A DNA stretch of 64,000 bases, taken from Gnetum montanum (lineage: Eukaryota; Streptophyta; Gnetopsida; Gnetales; Gnetaceae). The notes under the pieces are model-generated. The model did not search any database. It had not been told where the DNA came from and was given only the letters and a program-made list of their open reading frames with translations. The position numbers and the translations under genes were made by a program. Location of the stretch: the NCBI GenBank assembly GCA_015680685.1, contig MNCI01022690.1:148698-212697 (forward strand), read 5' to 3'. This document shows positions 47,867 to 60,859 of this stretch, in pieces; the first letter of the stretch is position 1, and every line of letters begins with the position of its first letter.

Positions 47867-49340
47867 CTGGTCAAACTACAAAATCAATCTATGAAAGTCT
47901 ATAATAATCCATTGAATTCCAACAATAGTCTCTACACTATAAGGTCATTTAATGTAATTGATAATACTAGACTTGTATGGGAGCCATTTGTGATACGAGT
48001 ACCTCCTCATAATGATAGGAGATCTTCAGCTCCAACTAGCTCAAGGTCCCATTTTATTATAAGGGTTCCACCACCTATGCCTCCTAAGGATCCTTTTGTG
48101 ATTAGGGTCTCCCATCCCACTGAATCCAAAACCAAACCTTCTCCTATAATTGAGAAATGTCCTCCCATAGTAGCCAACACAATGGCTTCTTCAAAACTAA
48201 TAAACAACAACAAAAAATCACCAAAAAAATAATGTAATAAGTGTGTGCCTAAGCCTAAGAAAAATGATAACAAAAAGGCCAATGCATAGAAGGAAGTGGT
48301 TCCACCAAAGCCCACTTCCATCTCATCAATTTCAATGAGTTCGAATGCTCAAGACACATCAACTATTCAACCATGGAAGGACCTCAAACTAGAGGGAAAA
48401 GGGAAAGAAGTTTTTTTTTAAGCATGAAGTTCACATCTTGGGATGCATGGAGAAAGTTAAGAACAATAAAAATGAGAAGCCTATAACCAATGACAATGAA
48501 TTCCTCAATGCAATGGAACAAGTCAAATAATCACTAAAATAGAAAAACACTTCTCTTAGCCTATATGACCTTATGATGACTTCCACTACACATCATGAAG
48601 CCTTAGTTAAAATGCTAACCTTTATTCATATTAGAAAAGATATCCATGCTAGTGAAGAGTTCATCCATGTAATGATGGTACCTCCTTTACCAAAGGAAGA
48701 AATAAGGTCAACACCACTAGCGTTTTGTGATAGCGATGTTAAAACCAATCCCCAAGATGGCAAGATAACTAAGGATCCCCTATTCATAACCATTAGGATA
48801 GGATAATACAATGTGCATAGAGTGCACATTGATGATGGATATGCAAAAAATGTAATACCTTACACCATTGTGGAATGTCTAGGCTTAACTAAGCAGATGG
48901 AACATATTGCAACAACCACTCTTAAGTCTTTTAATGACCTCAGGTAGCTATAAAAGGTTTGATTTATTTAGACTTTGTGGAAGAAGAGAAATTTCCCATA
49001 ATGATTAACTTCTTGGTGGAAGAGGAAACACCAAAGTTCAACCTTATATTGGGAAGACCTTGGTTACTCTATTACAAGCTCTTTCATCATCAATCCACCA
49101 AGAAATTTACTTGCCTTACGAGGGAGATAAAATAATCATCCACAATGACAATGCACTTCCCTTGTTAGTTAACAACATTGATGTTGAACAAGGATCTAAA
49201 GTGGAGTTTTACGAAGAAACTCTTATTGTCAACCACAAAAGTCAAAAAGCCCAACAATGATGGGCCCATGGACATACCATGGGATAAGCTCTCCTTCAAT
49301 GTTGTTAGTGAAGGAAACAAGGAATACAAAATTGTACAAA
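47867..49340 (+). pseudogene. aspartic protease region of element E (Tat-like, broken)
   Basis: Cleaves gag-pol. A Pro-rich linker (47891-48232) precedes it. Frame pieces at 48573-49080 read LYDLMMTSTTHHEALVKML, then DPLFITIRIG, HRVHIDDGYAKNVIPYTIV, then (frame change) EETPKFNLILGRPWLLYYK. They correspond to the LYITV, RVLVDNGSALNVLP and YNLLLGRPWIH blocks of Tat-lineage gypsy proteases. The catalytic aspartate (GAT, 48831-48833) and the glycine (48837-48839) are kept. Stops and frameshifts occur around the motif. No RT follows before the N run at 49537. Confidence 0.78.
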
Positions 49341-49536
49341 GTAGGCTTTACACATTTCCTAATCTATTAAAGATTAGGAAACACTTGCAAAATTGATGTA
49401 TCTCCTTGATTCTCTTACCCTTGTGGTTATAACCTGATAGCCCATTTTCCCTATAACCTTCCATATCCTAGTTCACAACTTTTTATTCATGTATGTCTTG
49501 TTTGTTTACCTTTTACTTTATTTTAACCTGATTTTG

Positions 49537-49857
49537 NNNNNNNNNNNNNNNNNNNNNNNNNNNNNNNNNNNNNNNNNNNNNNNNNNNNNNNNNNNNNNNN
49601 NNNNNNNNNNNNNNNNNNNNNNNNNNNNNNNNNNNNNNNNNNNNNNNNNNNNNNNNNNNNNNNNNNNNNNNNNNNNNNNNNNNNNNNNNNNNNNNNNNNN
49701 NNNNNNNNNNNNNNNNNNNNNNNNNNNNNNNNNNNNNNNNNNNNNNNNNNNNNNNNNNNNNNNNNNNNNNNNNNNNNNNNNNNNNNNNNNNNNNNNNNNN
49801 NNNNNNNNNNNNNNNNNNNNNNNNNNNNNNNNNNNNNNNNNNNNNNNNNNNNNNNNN
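49537..49857. other. assembly gap (321 N)
   Basis: A run of N between the E protease region and the end of the antisense gene. Its true size is unknown, so missing pol of element E could lie here. Confidence 0.98.
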
Positions 49858-49899
49858 AATTAAAATTTTAAAAAATAAAATAATAATAATCATCAAATT

Positions 49900-52800
49900 T
49901 ATACAACCTAATAACCATGAAAGCGTCCCTCTCAACACATCAGTGGCTAATAATAGCCAATACATCATCAACTACAACCAAGGAGATAACCAAGGCAATG
50001 ACCATAGATGGTACTAAGAGGATGTTGGAGGAGACTAAGGAAAACTTCCACCTTCTCCATTGGGGCAGCCAATGTCACCTAGTACCTGTACAATAACAAA
50101 ACATAAGTTAAGTAATAATTAATAAAGCATAAAACCAAAATATAACTGAAAAATATTAAATTAAAATATGCTAATACCAATAAAGTAAACAAACCTGGGA
50201 TGGCTTAGGAGTAACATCCTCTAGTGGGAGATTCCAAACACCAACCTCCAAACAATGGAGGATTTGTTCCTTGGTGATGTGGGCCTAGTCCACCTCCAAG
50301 ATTAATGCATGTTAAGATGTTGTTGTCATCAATGTCTATCCAAGTATGTGGCTCCCATGAAAACATCTTAGTAGTCACCTCTCCATAAGAGGTAGTGACC
50401 TAAGAATATGGGGATCCAACCTCGAATCCCTTTCATGAACAACTCTAACTTACGTTTTTTGGTGAACTCCTCCTTTAATCACTTAAGGTAATATTTATGC
50501 TCATCCTTATACATCCTCTTGTGATCCTTCTATGCCCAACCCTACTCAAGAACCTAGGCATAGTAGTCCCTCCAATCCCTAGCCTTGTGCACTAGCAAGT
50601 CCATCTATAGCTTCTGTTTAGCAACCTCCCTAGCAAGGACAACCTTGCCATGGATGGCATTATAGTACAATGCCCACTTGATCTCTTTGATTTGCAAGGA
50701 ACTTCTATTGGTCACTTGGGCCTCCATGAATTCCTTATAATCCTTGAGATATCTATTTGCCTCTTGTTCTCTTTTTCCAACACAGCAACACATTTCCATA
50801 AGAGCTCATTGACACATTAAATTTGCCACAAAGTCTTGGCACATATAAATGCACAATTAGTGTTCATATAACTTATGTGGTACATTATCTACATTAGATG
50901 ATAGGCTAGGCAAGGTATTGATCTCAACAAGGTAGTTGGAATTCCATTTAATCTTGGGCATTGAGAAAAAAAAACAAAACATGATCAAAAACCATAAGTA
51001 ACCGAATAGCCAAAGCATAAAAAATAACAAAATAATTAAAATAATATAACCATAAAGCAAGAAAAAATAAGTACTTACCCATATCAGGTGCAACCTAGTG
51101 TCACTGATCAATCATGTTCTTAGCTATCCCTTGCATGAACTCCCTCTTATCAAGGACATCCATCCATGGTTTCATGCAAAACATGGAGGTGGAAGCTATG
51201 GCTAAGGTAGAGCAACTAAGGTAAGCATAACAAATGATAAAAGATTAAGACCAAGCTTAAGCACAAAAAAAATAACTTAAAAACACATGAAACAAATACA
51301 TACCTAGAGCATCATCTTGGATGATGATAGGAGGTTCATCTAGTTGTAAGGGATTGAAGATGGCCCCAAAGTCATCCAATTGGACATTGAATAATCCTTC
51401 ATCCCCATGATGTCATAGGATCTCCTCTTCTAGGCATCTTTGCTTCACCTCTACTACTACTACCTGGGCCACTAGATCTTGTTGTTTACATACTACAACA
51501 ACATGGAAAAAAGCATTATAATTTAGTATGTCTTTTCTTATAATAACAACATATCCATAAAATATAACCATCTAAAAAAACCAGAATAAGTTAAACCATA
51601 TGTGTGACCACATTGCATTCTAGGTGAAGTCTCATCGTGAACTTCCTCTTAGAGGAGAATTGCTTGATGACTACTGCTTTCTCTTCAATCATAGGCCTCT
51701 TCAATTTGGCTTTTGTTGAACCCTTAGCTTCAACTTGTAATGTCTGGGTCCAATCAATGTCTCCATGTGCAACATGGTGCTCAATCCATGTGCTATTAGA
51801 GGAAACATAACACCTATCACTAACTACCTTAGTGGTAATAGATAGTGACTCCCCAACATCCTCTGATTGGTTTTGAGCCTACATAGTGGGATAAACATGT
51901 TTAACCCATAGCTTGGAGAGTTGGAATGGATCTTGGATAACCCATTCCATCCTTCCTCACCACCAACTCCACAAACCTCCTCAAATATGCTACAAATAAT
52001 GTGTAATGCATGTGGCATTTTATGGAAAGATTGCCACAAAGTTTGAGGATCTCACTATGAAGCCCAGAAACCAAATGACTGACCCAATTGAATTGAGCAT
52101 CCTCCAAGAATATCTTCTTCATGGTCCATGCCTATTCCATCATTATGATCTTGCCTTGAGATAGTAGCTTGGGGAACCCTTGGGAGTAGAATAAGGGATA
52201 GACCTCCCTAGCCTCTTCAACCTTGAATTCTCTAGGAGACAATCCCTTGTGATCATGATGCGCGCCCAACCACTCTTTCACCTCCTCTTCGTGCATCACC
52301 TCTTTACTCACCTTAGTAGTAATCTTTAGGCCTTCATGATAAATTCCAAAAGGTTACTAAAGATGGATTCATTAATCGCCATGAGAATAGGCATACCATG
52401 AACCTACGTGATGAACTTCTTAACTCCTTGGTCAAAGGAGTCAATGATGTTCATCATCCCTAGGGTAGGGATAGTAGATCTAGGGCCATGAATAGATCAA
52501 GCAAACCTAAATTAACAATGTTTGCTTGAATGTTTTTGGGTGCCCTGTTAGTCAACCACTGTTGCACCAAATCTAGCTCCTCATACTTTAGGATCAAAGT
52601 CTCCTTGATGCATCATGAAATAACAAGTGTGATAGTGGAGGAGGTGCTAGCATCTAAAATACAACAAAAGACTACTTAGCATAAGCATGAGTGCATAAAA
52701 TTGAAAATATAACAAGTGTACCAACATTAAAACCAAAATTGTAGTCAAACATAGCTAATAATACCATTTAGGAACTTAAAGCCTAAGTATTGTATGGTCA

Positions 52801-55489
52801 TACAACCATGAAAATGTTAACATGAAGCAATAACCAAAGAAAAATAAATAGATATCACCTCTCATGCTGGAAGAGGGTTGCAAGGAATCTTCAATAGGTA
52901 TGTGGGCCAAATATAATTTGTCCCACCAACCATGCACTATCCTGTTGGCTACACAAAATTGGTAGGCTTTGGCATAATGAGTGGTGTACATACCCAAGTC
53001 ACCTCTTAGTTGTTCCATCACAACAAGCCTTACTAAGGGTCTTTTGGAAAAAACCTCCAAAGCTTTTTGGGGTAAGGGAAGGAATTGTTCCTACCTGATG
53101 AACCCCTAGTCATCCACCCTACCCTTGCAAGTACACAAAGAGAAACATTAAAGCCAAATAGCCTAGTAGCCTAGTAAAACCCATAACCAAGGTAGTAAAA
53201 AATAAAAACTTGAAACCATGCTTACCCTTCCACATGGTAAACACTACTGAGACGGTTCTAGAACAATGTGTGAGCCCAATGTCAAAATAGGAATGTGTTG
53301 TTAACATTGTACAAGTTGAACTTTGGCTTGTCCTAGATATTAGACAACTTAAAATTCCCTCTTATATGAGTGATATCAAGCACCTCACCCTCACGTGTGT
53401 TTCAGGATCATCTTCTATGAACTTAATGATCAAGCTCGAAAACCAAGGCAACAAGGTCTCAATAATAATAGTGGTAGTATGGGTGGACAAGTGTGATCAC
53501 ACTAAATGTTTGCAGTACAAAGGCCAATAATTCTTGTGTCCCAGACCAGAACCACAAGGATCCATGCTCCTAGTCATGTGGGATGGAGGGATGTTAGGCC
53601 TCATAGTGTGCATGCAACATAACAATCCCACTAACTCTATCATCACCAGTATGGGCTCAAGGAAGGCCCTTTCATACAACAATAACAATCGTTACAGCCA
53701 TAAATAGCCATAAAAAAATATAACCAAACTATAAATAACCAAATTTACAACAAACTGAATATCAACATTGTCACTCCATAATAACCAAGTCACCAAGTCA
53801 TAGTACCAACACTTGAAACCAAAATCAAAGACCAACTTTTAACTAAATATCATGCACAAGCAAGTGGACTAATAACAATTAATGGTAGTCTTCATGCTAA
53901 GATATGTATAAAAGTTGTAAAATTCATTTGTGTAGAAACATCAAAAAAATGAAAGCTAGCTTGTACCAACTACAATAGTCAAAACACCAATTTGAAGTTT
54001 GCAAAATTTTGCTAAGTATTCTAGTTAATGATGAAATAGCCATAGTAAAAACTCTAGGAAGACTAGTCAAAATTTGCTTAAAATTTAAAATGACTATTTA
54101 GAGATAAAAACAAAACATGTAAAAAATTTTGTAAATAATTAAACACAACATCGATACTAATGCTACCTATACAGATAGGAAATTTTGCAATTTTCATGGC
54201 CAAAATTACAATTGTACATAACAATTCACACCAACATGAAAATGCAAGATTAAAACTAAAATTTTTTCTAACTATGGAAATTGTGTGCATCAAAATTTGA
54301 TAGGATTGGAAGACTATGCTAGGATTCCAAGCTTAGAAAAAATTTAAAACACCAACAAAAACAATGAAAACATTCCACCAAAAACTTCACAAAAACACCA
54401 AAATCTATAAAAGAATGACCATCGTAGATAACCCATAGAAAATATCAAAAACATTTAACTCAATTAAAACAACTTGAAAACTCTCCCAAACACCCCAAGG
54501 CACCTCCAAGACCATAGGAAGTTGCCTAAAAATATTTTTCAAAGTGCCAATGCTGCCCATCTTCACAAGGGTAAACTGTAAAAACTAAAAAACAACACTT
54601 TGACACCAATTCACCAAAAAATTCATTAAAAATCAAATAGATAATAAAATTTAGTGATTTTATAGTCATTGGAATTATTAAAAAAGAATATAGAAATCCA
54701 AAACTAGAAAGCATAGAAATTCTTAGCCTTTTTTCTATAAAATGTTAAATTGACATGAACCTAGTTGTATTAGTAAAACACCATTTTGCACAAGTTTAGG
54801 GAAAAATTTTGCCAAAAATTAATTACACATCCAAATTCAATGATTCCATTGTTGTTGGAATCCCCAAATAGAGAGATACAAATAAAAAATAAGAAAACTA
54901 AAACATTATCAACTATTATGAAGTGAAATAATATGAAAGTGCCATGTAAAAAATGACAAAAACTAAAAGCCACTCTGCACTACGTTATAGAAAAATTCAT
55001 AACGAATTAACCATAAGTCAAAATCAAGTGGTTCAAAAATCCACTTGACCATTAAATGAAGTGCTAAAATCCTATTACCATGAAAACCAAAACATTTAAG
55101 CCGTTTGAATAGGAAGAAATCCCATATTGATGTTGTCTTTTTGCATTGAAACACTTGAAAATGTTCAAAAATAGCAAAAACAATTTTTCCATTTGATACA
55201 CACTAATCCCACAATCCAAGCAACACTAAAAAACCATAGAGATAACTTATATCTAACATATGAATTTTGCAAAGTTTAAAAATAGCAAACACATAGATCC
55301 CTACAAGAAAAAATGGCTAGGAAGTAAAGGAAAATTCCATGAAAAAGGGGTAAAACTTGTGTACCTTGATGTCATGGAGGTGGAGCTCTCAACTATCATA
55401 GGTCATGGTAGACTAGAGAAGCCTTGGGTAGTAGCATCTACCATCCACAAGGCTAGGTTTTTTATGAAGGAATCCCTCCTCTTCGACAT
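49900..55489 (-). pseudogene. antisense multi-exon gene of unknown function (possible transposon-carried gene, decayed)
   Basis: Function not recognised. Protein-like stretches on the minus strand are separated by AT-rich introns with good splice signals. The start at 55487-55489 gives MSKRRDSFIKNLALW; donor AAG|GTAC at 55364. Later exons: ~53690-53226 (RAFLEPILVMIELVG; donor AGG|GTAAG at 53225), ~53080-52859 (donor G|GTGA at 52858), 52653-~51600 (acceptor TTTTAG at 52655-52654; NWVSHLVSGLHSEIL, VKQFSSKRKFTMRL-like), ~51490-51304 (LQLDEPPIIIQDDAL; donor TAG|GTATG at 51303), 51215-51079 (acceptor CCTTAG; MKPWMDVLDKREFMQG; donor GG|GTAAGT at 51078), ~50960-50200 (KREQEANRYLKDYKEFMEAQ). Scattered stops. 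It is opposite in strand to gag-pro of E, like antisense frames reported in Tat elements. Confidence 0.5.
51216..51303 (-). other. short spliceosomal intron in the antisense gene
   Basis: 88 bp, element-strand GTATGTATTTG at the 5' end and TGCTTACCTTAG at the 3' end, with a T-rich body. It joins two protein-like exons and is the clearest intron of the gene. Confidence 0.6.
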
Positions 55490-55899
55490 GATGGCAGTAA
55501 TCAATATAGAAGCAACAAAATCCTTGAGTTCTGAAGCCTTCCAAAGCAATTGCACTAGCCTGGTGGATAGGAAAAGCTTAACTACACTAGGGATGAAGGT
55601 TGTAGAAGCTAAAGTAGATGCAAATCTATAATCTATGATGTTTAAACTTGGGAGTGATGAAAAGAGAATGATTTGTGTAAAATTTTTTCTTAGAAAACAC
55701 TTTCAGACTTATGCATCCCCTTGGAAAACCCTAGTTTTTCAAAACACTTGTCCAAGTCCCACTAAATTCAATGTTCATAATTGATAAGTAGGTCTACGTT
55801 GGGTGAGTGGAAAACTAATGCATTAAAAAATTAAAATTCAAGGTGGACCCCACTAGGCACCTATGAAGAAAGATAATAGAAATTCAAATGCACTTGGAT

Positions 55900-58010
55900 T
55901 TTATATTTTCTAGGGTGACTATGCTAGGTTCCAAGCATCTATAAGCCTTGAAATGAATTTTAAGATTCAATTACTACTAAGCTAATCTTCCAACCATCTA
56001 TTCATGCCATAAAACCTTATTCTTGAAATGGAAAACCAAGTGTTGAAATTGATGGAAACATGACAATGAGGAAGGCAAAAACCCACTTTAAAACTTCTCA
56101 TTTGTGGTAACTACATTGATCAATAACTTGACTACACTAGCCAAAATAGTCACCAGTAGAAGGATGTTTCCAAGAATTAATCAAGCTTCTAGTTGACTCC
56201 AAAATGGCAACTCCATACATGAAAACCTAGCCAGGACCTCCGACAACTCTAGAATTACATGAAACTTGTCAAAATCCATCAAAATTTAATTTTCCTATCT
56301 AACTATGCAGGGGTCAGGCCTCAACGTCACTAGCTAGCATAGTCACTAGTATTTGAGTAAGAATTAAGCATTAAATAGAAAAACTAGTTGTTAAAATAAC
56401 ACATTTTGACATCAACATCACTCTAGGACCTTCGGTGATCTTCCATTGATAAACTATGAAGTAGAAACAAGTAAAATTTCATTTTTATTATGTAACTACA
56501 TTTGGGAGGCTTGTGACATGCTCCCAAAACATCAAAATGGGATCTTAACTTGTCAAATTAACTTCCAAAACTACCAAACTAATTCCAAAACGCAATGAAA
56601 GATCCTATAAACCTCTAAACCCTACAAACTCAATCAAAAGTGGCTAAAACTCATCATACATCCCACATCCACACTGTAACTATGTTGGCTAGTATATTCT
56701 AGTGGTGTTTGATTATTGTGTTATCAAATTGACCATCAAAACTAAAGATTTCAATCCTAAAACCCTAGTTTTCAACACTAGTGGCTTGAGAACTTGAAAA
56801 ACTAGTTGATCAATCATGAAATTACATCAAAATTCAATTTTCATGCTGTGATTACACTAGAGCAAGCTAGTGTAGTCCAAGTGAAGTCAAGGTTTGGGGA
56901 TAATTCAACTGGTGATTTGACACTGAAAATAGCCTAAAAACCCAAATTGGAAATTCATAACATTGTATAGCCCTACAAAATTACAAATTCATCTTATTTT
57001 AATCCTGAAAACACCAGATTCATCCTAGATATGCTAATGCTAAGCTCAACTACACTGGCAAACATAGTCATAGTAGGCAAAAGGCATTTCAAAATCTCAA
57101 TAACCTTCAAAATCAACCATGTTGAGTAAGAACCCTGGCCAGAAGTAGTGATAAGCCCAAGAACTCAAGAACCATGTTAATTAACCATAATAATCCATCA
57201 AAAGTCAAATTTCACACATGAAAACATTAAGGAAGGTCATGACCATGCTAGCCTACATAGTCCCAACATAGTCATGGTTGGGAGTTCATGAAATTGATGT
57301 GTTGACATCCAGAATGACAAAAAATTTTACTTAAGATGCCTAAAAACCTAATTGATATTATCCAGTGATAAGTTTAACCTTGTTTGACCATAGAAAACCC
57401 AAATTTTGATCTGCCTACACTAAACCAACCATCAAATACACTGGCTAGCATAGTCATGTAGTGTTGGTGTTCAAACTCTTCATTTTGAAACCTATTTTCA
57501 CCTCCCAAGTGATCAATTCAAACATTTCAAATCCTAACACTTCCCTAGGAAGCTGACAAAACACCAGTATGAACTTTAAAGTCTTCTAAACTTATTTTTC
57601 TTATGCAACTATGGTAGGGTGGATTGGACTATGATGGCTAGTGTAGTCCCAATGTAGACGCCATTATTGACTCAATTTCCAACTTCTAAAAGAAGAAAAT
57701 AGACTCAAAACCCAATAGACTTCAATTCTAGTCCATACCACTAGCCATACTAATCATCAAGAATAAAAAATTAACCATGTTGAACCCAAGAAATCACCTA
57801 CTTATGTCAACTACATGGGGACTTGGTCTAACTACATTGGCTAGCATAGGCACAAGTAGATCCCATCATAGTCACATCAAAAGGAATTAGTTTTACTTCC
57901 AAATAGCCTCAAAACAACCCTACCATGGGTCAAAGCTCACCAAGAAACCCTATAGACATCTACCATGGCCTACTAAGGCCTAAAACTAACAAAATCTAAC
58001 CTTGTTTGAT
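55900..58010 (+). repeat. degenerate tandem array, about 195-bp unit, core ACTACACTGGCTAGCATAGTCA
   Basis: Core occurrences begin near 56131, 56331, 56499, 56679, 56851, 57048, 57241, 57435, 57634 and 57830. Spacings are 168-200 bp, mostly 193-200. Each core is preceded by a tract like caaaattcaattttcatg and followed by Pro/Lys-type caaaaccct words, so whole units, not just cores, are repeated. Units are strongly diverged. No reading frame. Tandem repeats of this kind are known in the 3' untranslated region of Tat/Ogre-type retrotransposons. Confidence 0.68.
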
Positions 58011-58080
58011 GAATTTTGACCTTCCTTTGCCACTGTTAGTGACTATTTGGGATGTAACCACCAATCTTGTGGTGGCCTCT

Positions 58081-59599
58081 AGGTCTTGTGACCTTTAGAG
58101 TCATAGGATCAAAGGTGTTCTTCAAATAGGATTTAGATGCTTTCTTATCTCTAGCAACACCAAGGCCCATATACCTTCAAATAAATTTAGTAGTTATAAA
58201 ATGAACTTTGTGAGTATGTTTTTATTGTTGTGAATGTTCAAATGATTGGATTATGTATGAAATTGTAATTGGATATCATAAAAGAAATTCAGCTAACTTT
58301 GTCAAATATTGTAAGTTGTTGAAGATTCCTATTTTGTCTAGTCACTTAGTCAATCTGGTCCCTATATAATGTTACTTGTAACAAATAAAATTTTGCAAAA
58401 ATGTTTGAGCACAATTCTACCAATTTTCTCCTAATTTTTCCTAGAGAGAAAATTCTACAAGAAAACTAAAAATAGAGTAAGATTCAATGGACTTATTAAA
58501 AGAAAAAAGAAAGCAGATTTATGTGAAATCTCAAGTATTTAAATAAGATAAATTGACATGAGGAAACACTTCACAATAAAGCTACTTCCAATACAATAAT
58601 TATGAATTTTTCAAACCTTTTGAGCTCAACAAGCAATTTCATAAAAAAAAATCTTATTATACTACCAAAAATGTTGCATAAATGAGAAAGTACAAGTCCC
58701 TATTTTGGCTAGTTAATAGTTTTCACAGATTGCATTCAATAGAGCCTTCAAAATTTTGACAATTTATTGATTGAAATACTAAGGTAATACACTTTAAAAC
58801 AATGAAGCTACTTCAGCCATCTCAAAATACCAAAGATTTTTCTAGATTTTCTATGCTTAAAATAGGTAATTTTGTTAAGACATAGATGTTGACTTGCTCT
58901 TGAGGTTTTTTAACAACATAAGCTCTTTTATGACTAATCTAATAGAAGTCTAATATTGTGCGAAAACATAGCTATAAAAGCAACCTAGAAAAAAACCCAA
59001 AATAAAATGTCATGTATAATACTATCTAAATCATTAGCTAAGTAACTAAAATGAAATGGGAAAGAAATGAACTTATAGGATTAAAAAAAAGTAGCTGAAT
59101 TGATGTCTTTAGTAAGCCATCTTACAAATAAACTTCAATTGTCTTTTTTCAATCTTCTTCCTTCTTTTTTTTCTTCTACCTTTGAATCCTTTTTATGGTA
59201 GCCTTGGGAGGTTACAATAATCATGAAAAGTTAAGGGTATTACAAATATATCAAGATATTAACTTATAATTACCTTAGAAGTTATAACTTCCATAGGAAA
59301 TTATTAGAAATTTAAGCTATAGTAATCAAGTGTTTCAGCGGTAATAAATATCATGTAGATCATCATAGGAAGTTACAAAAAAATGAGAACTATATGCCAA
59401 AGTTAGTAAGTGTTCCATAAGAAACTACAAATATCTTGGAGAATTAAACATAATTTTCTATGGAAAGTAAAATTAGATTTATCAAATTTTCAAATCATTT
59501 TCTCCTAAGTCATAAACCTTTTCCATCTTTTAAAATAATGTAATATATATATTTGTTAAAAATAATTTTGTTAAGGCTTCATAGCTTTGTTTCCACTTT
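58081..59599. other. unassigned AT-rich stretch
   Basis: No gene recognised. A loosely repeated word, (c)cataggaaattacaa, occurs near 59290, 59363, 59412 and 59457 in a ~170-bp stretch. No element borders found. Confidence 0.45.
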
Positions 59600-60070
59600 G
59601 TCAATATGTTAACAAAAAATGTTTAAAAAAACAATTATATGTTTATCTTGTGACTTCATATCGTGTCACCCTCTTCCCACATTCAAGGAAAAACCTACCA
59701 TTTGCAATGCCCTACTACATCCTCAATGCATTCTAGTCCAAGATATAATAGATGCTTTACTACCCTTCTCCGATGGAGCCTCCAATTGCACCATTGTAAC
59801 CTTTTTTGTCACGCTACTATCATAATTGCCATTAGTGATGGCTCCACTTGAGTCATAGGCATCATTTTGGGTCATGGCCTAACCTAGCCAAGAGAGGTTA
59901 CACATTTCCTCATTGTTGTAATCCAATTTAATGGATTCTACAATTCCATCTCTATTGTAGGGTTTTTTCTTGTTCACAAATTTGTGTGCCCTGTGCTTGA
60001 GTTTGGGCTTAAAATTTTACCAATTTTCAAATATTCATTATTTATTTCTTCTACTTCTAATGGGTGCCAT
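59600..60070 (-). pseudogene. unidentified decayed reading frame downstream of element F pol (frame Y)
   Basis: Function unknown. From ATG at 60068-60070 (M-A-P-I-R-S-R-R-N-K) one minus-strand frame runs over 150 codons without any frameshift but with about six stops. Readable parts: KKPYNRDGIVESIKLDYNNE, DSSGAITNGNYDSSV and VQLEAPSEKGSKASIISW. The unbroken frame and balanced composition, unlike the surrounding AT-rich DNA, suggest a former coding sequence. It lies 2 kb past the integrase on the same strand. A 68-codon plus-strand frame overlaps it; I favour the minus strand. Confidence 0.42.
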
Positions 60071-60859
60071 CGAATAAGAAATATTTCTTAGGATTTTAGG
60101 ATGCACTTTTGGTGTTGATAATCTAAATTTTTGTTGTTCATTTTCAAATCCTAGATGATGCTCCAATAACTTTTCAAATATTTATGAATTTGTGAAGCTT
60201 TCTTAAGCTCTACACTCCTATGCCATTAAAATTCCATGGCTCACATGGTGGATTGCAAATAGTTAGAATTTTTGTGTACATAATGGTATTTTATTAGATC
60301 CAGCATTCTATGTTTTGCAACTCTATGAAATATCTCTTGTTACTCTGTAGCTAGCAAGTTCTAGAATATCCTTAAAAAATATTGAATAATTACATTTCCT
60401 CTACTATGTTTCACTTAAATGTTTTACTTGAATGAAAAACTATAATACTTTTGTTTTTCTCCTTTCAAAAATTTTAATTAATGACAATTGAAACCAAGCT
60501 TCACAATTGTAAAAAATACACACCCTACTTGTTCATAAACATACTTCCATCCTACAAAGAAAGTAACTACGCTTTTGTCTCTTTTCCACTTGCATACTAT
60601 CTTGAATTCACTAATAACATTTGGATTTCATAAAACCCAAACATTAATTTAAAAATTCTACTCCATAGGATGGCTTAAATGTATCAACATTTCATACTCC
60701 TCTTTATAAATATAAACTTTCTTGCTAAATTTTCTTTTTATATGGAAAAATGGAAATCTTTATGGAGGAAAACTTTCATCAAACTTAGTGTTTGATAAAA
60801 TAAAAATCTCATTCCCTAAAGAAAACTTAAATAACTATACAAATACAATTTCATACAAC

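Larger units (their letters stand above)
34440..58080 (+). mobile_element. element E: possible Tat-lineage Ty3/gypsy element, split by element D (borders not found)
   Basis: A working model. Plus-strand pieces are a 5' region with repeats (34.5-36.4 kb), a gag-like region (36445-38510) and an aspartic protease (48.5-49.3 kb). After a run of N come an antisense intron-containing gene (49.9-55.5 kb) and a tandem array (55.9-58.0 kb). The protease and its surroundings resemble Tat-lineage elements. That lineage is known for extra antisense frames and tandem repeats between pol and the 3' LTR. RT, RNase H and integrase are missing, or hidden in the gap. LTR borders and target duplications were not identified, so joining all the pieces is inference. 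Confidence 0.42.

Noticed and set aside
48007-48321. 104-codon minus-strand open frame
   Set aside because: Antisense to the proline-rich gag-protease linker of element E; glycine-rich only because proline codons read backwards.
49489-49971. Open frames spanning the 49.5-49.9 kb region on both strands
   Set aside because: They exist only because the run of N contains no stop codons.
55260-55631. 123-codon plus-strand open frame
   Set aside because: It overlaps the first exon of the antisense gene, whose minus-strand frame has a sensible start and a splice donor. I cannot fully exclude the plus frame, but it shows no domain.
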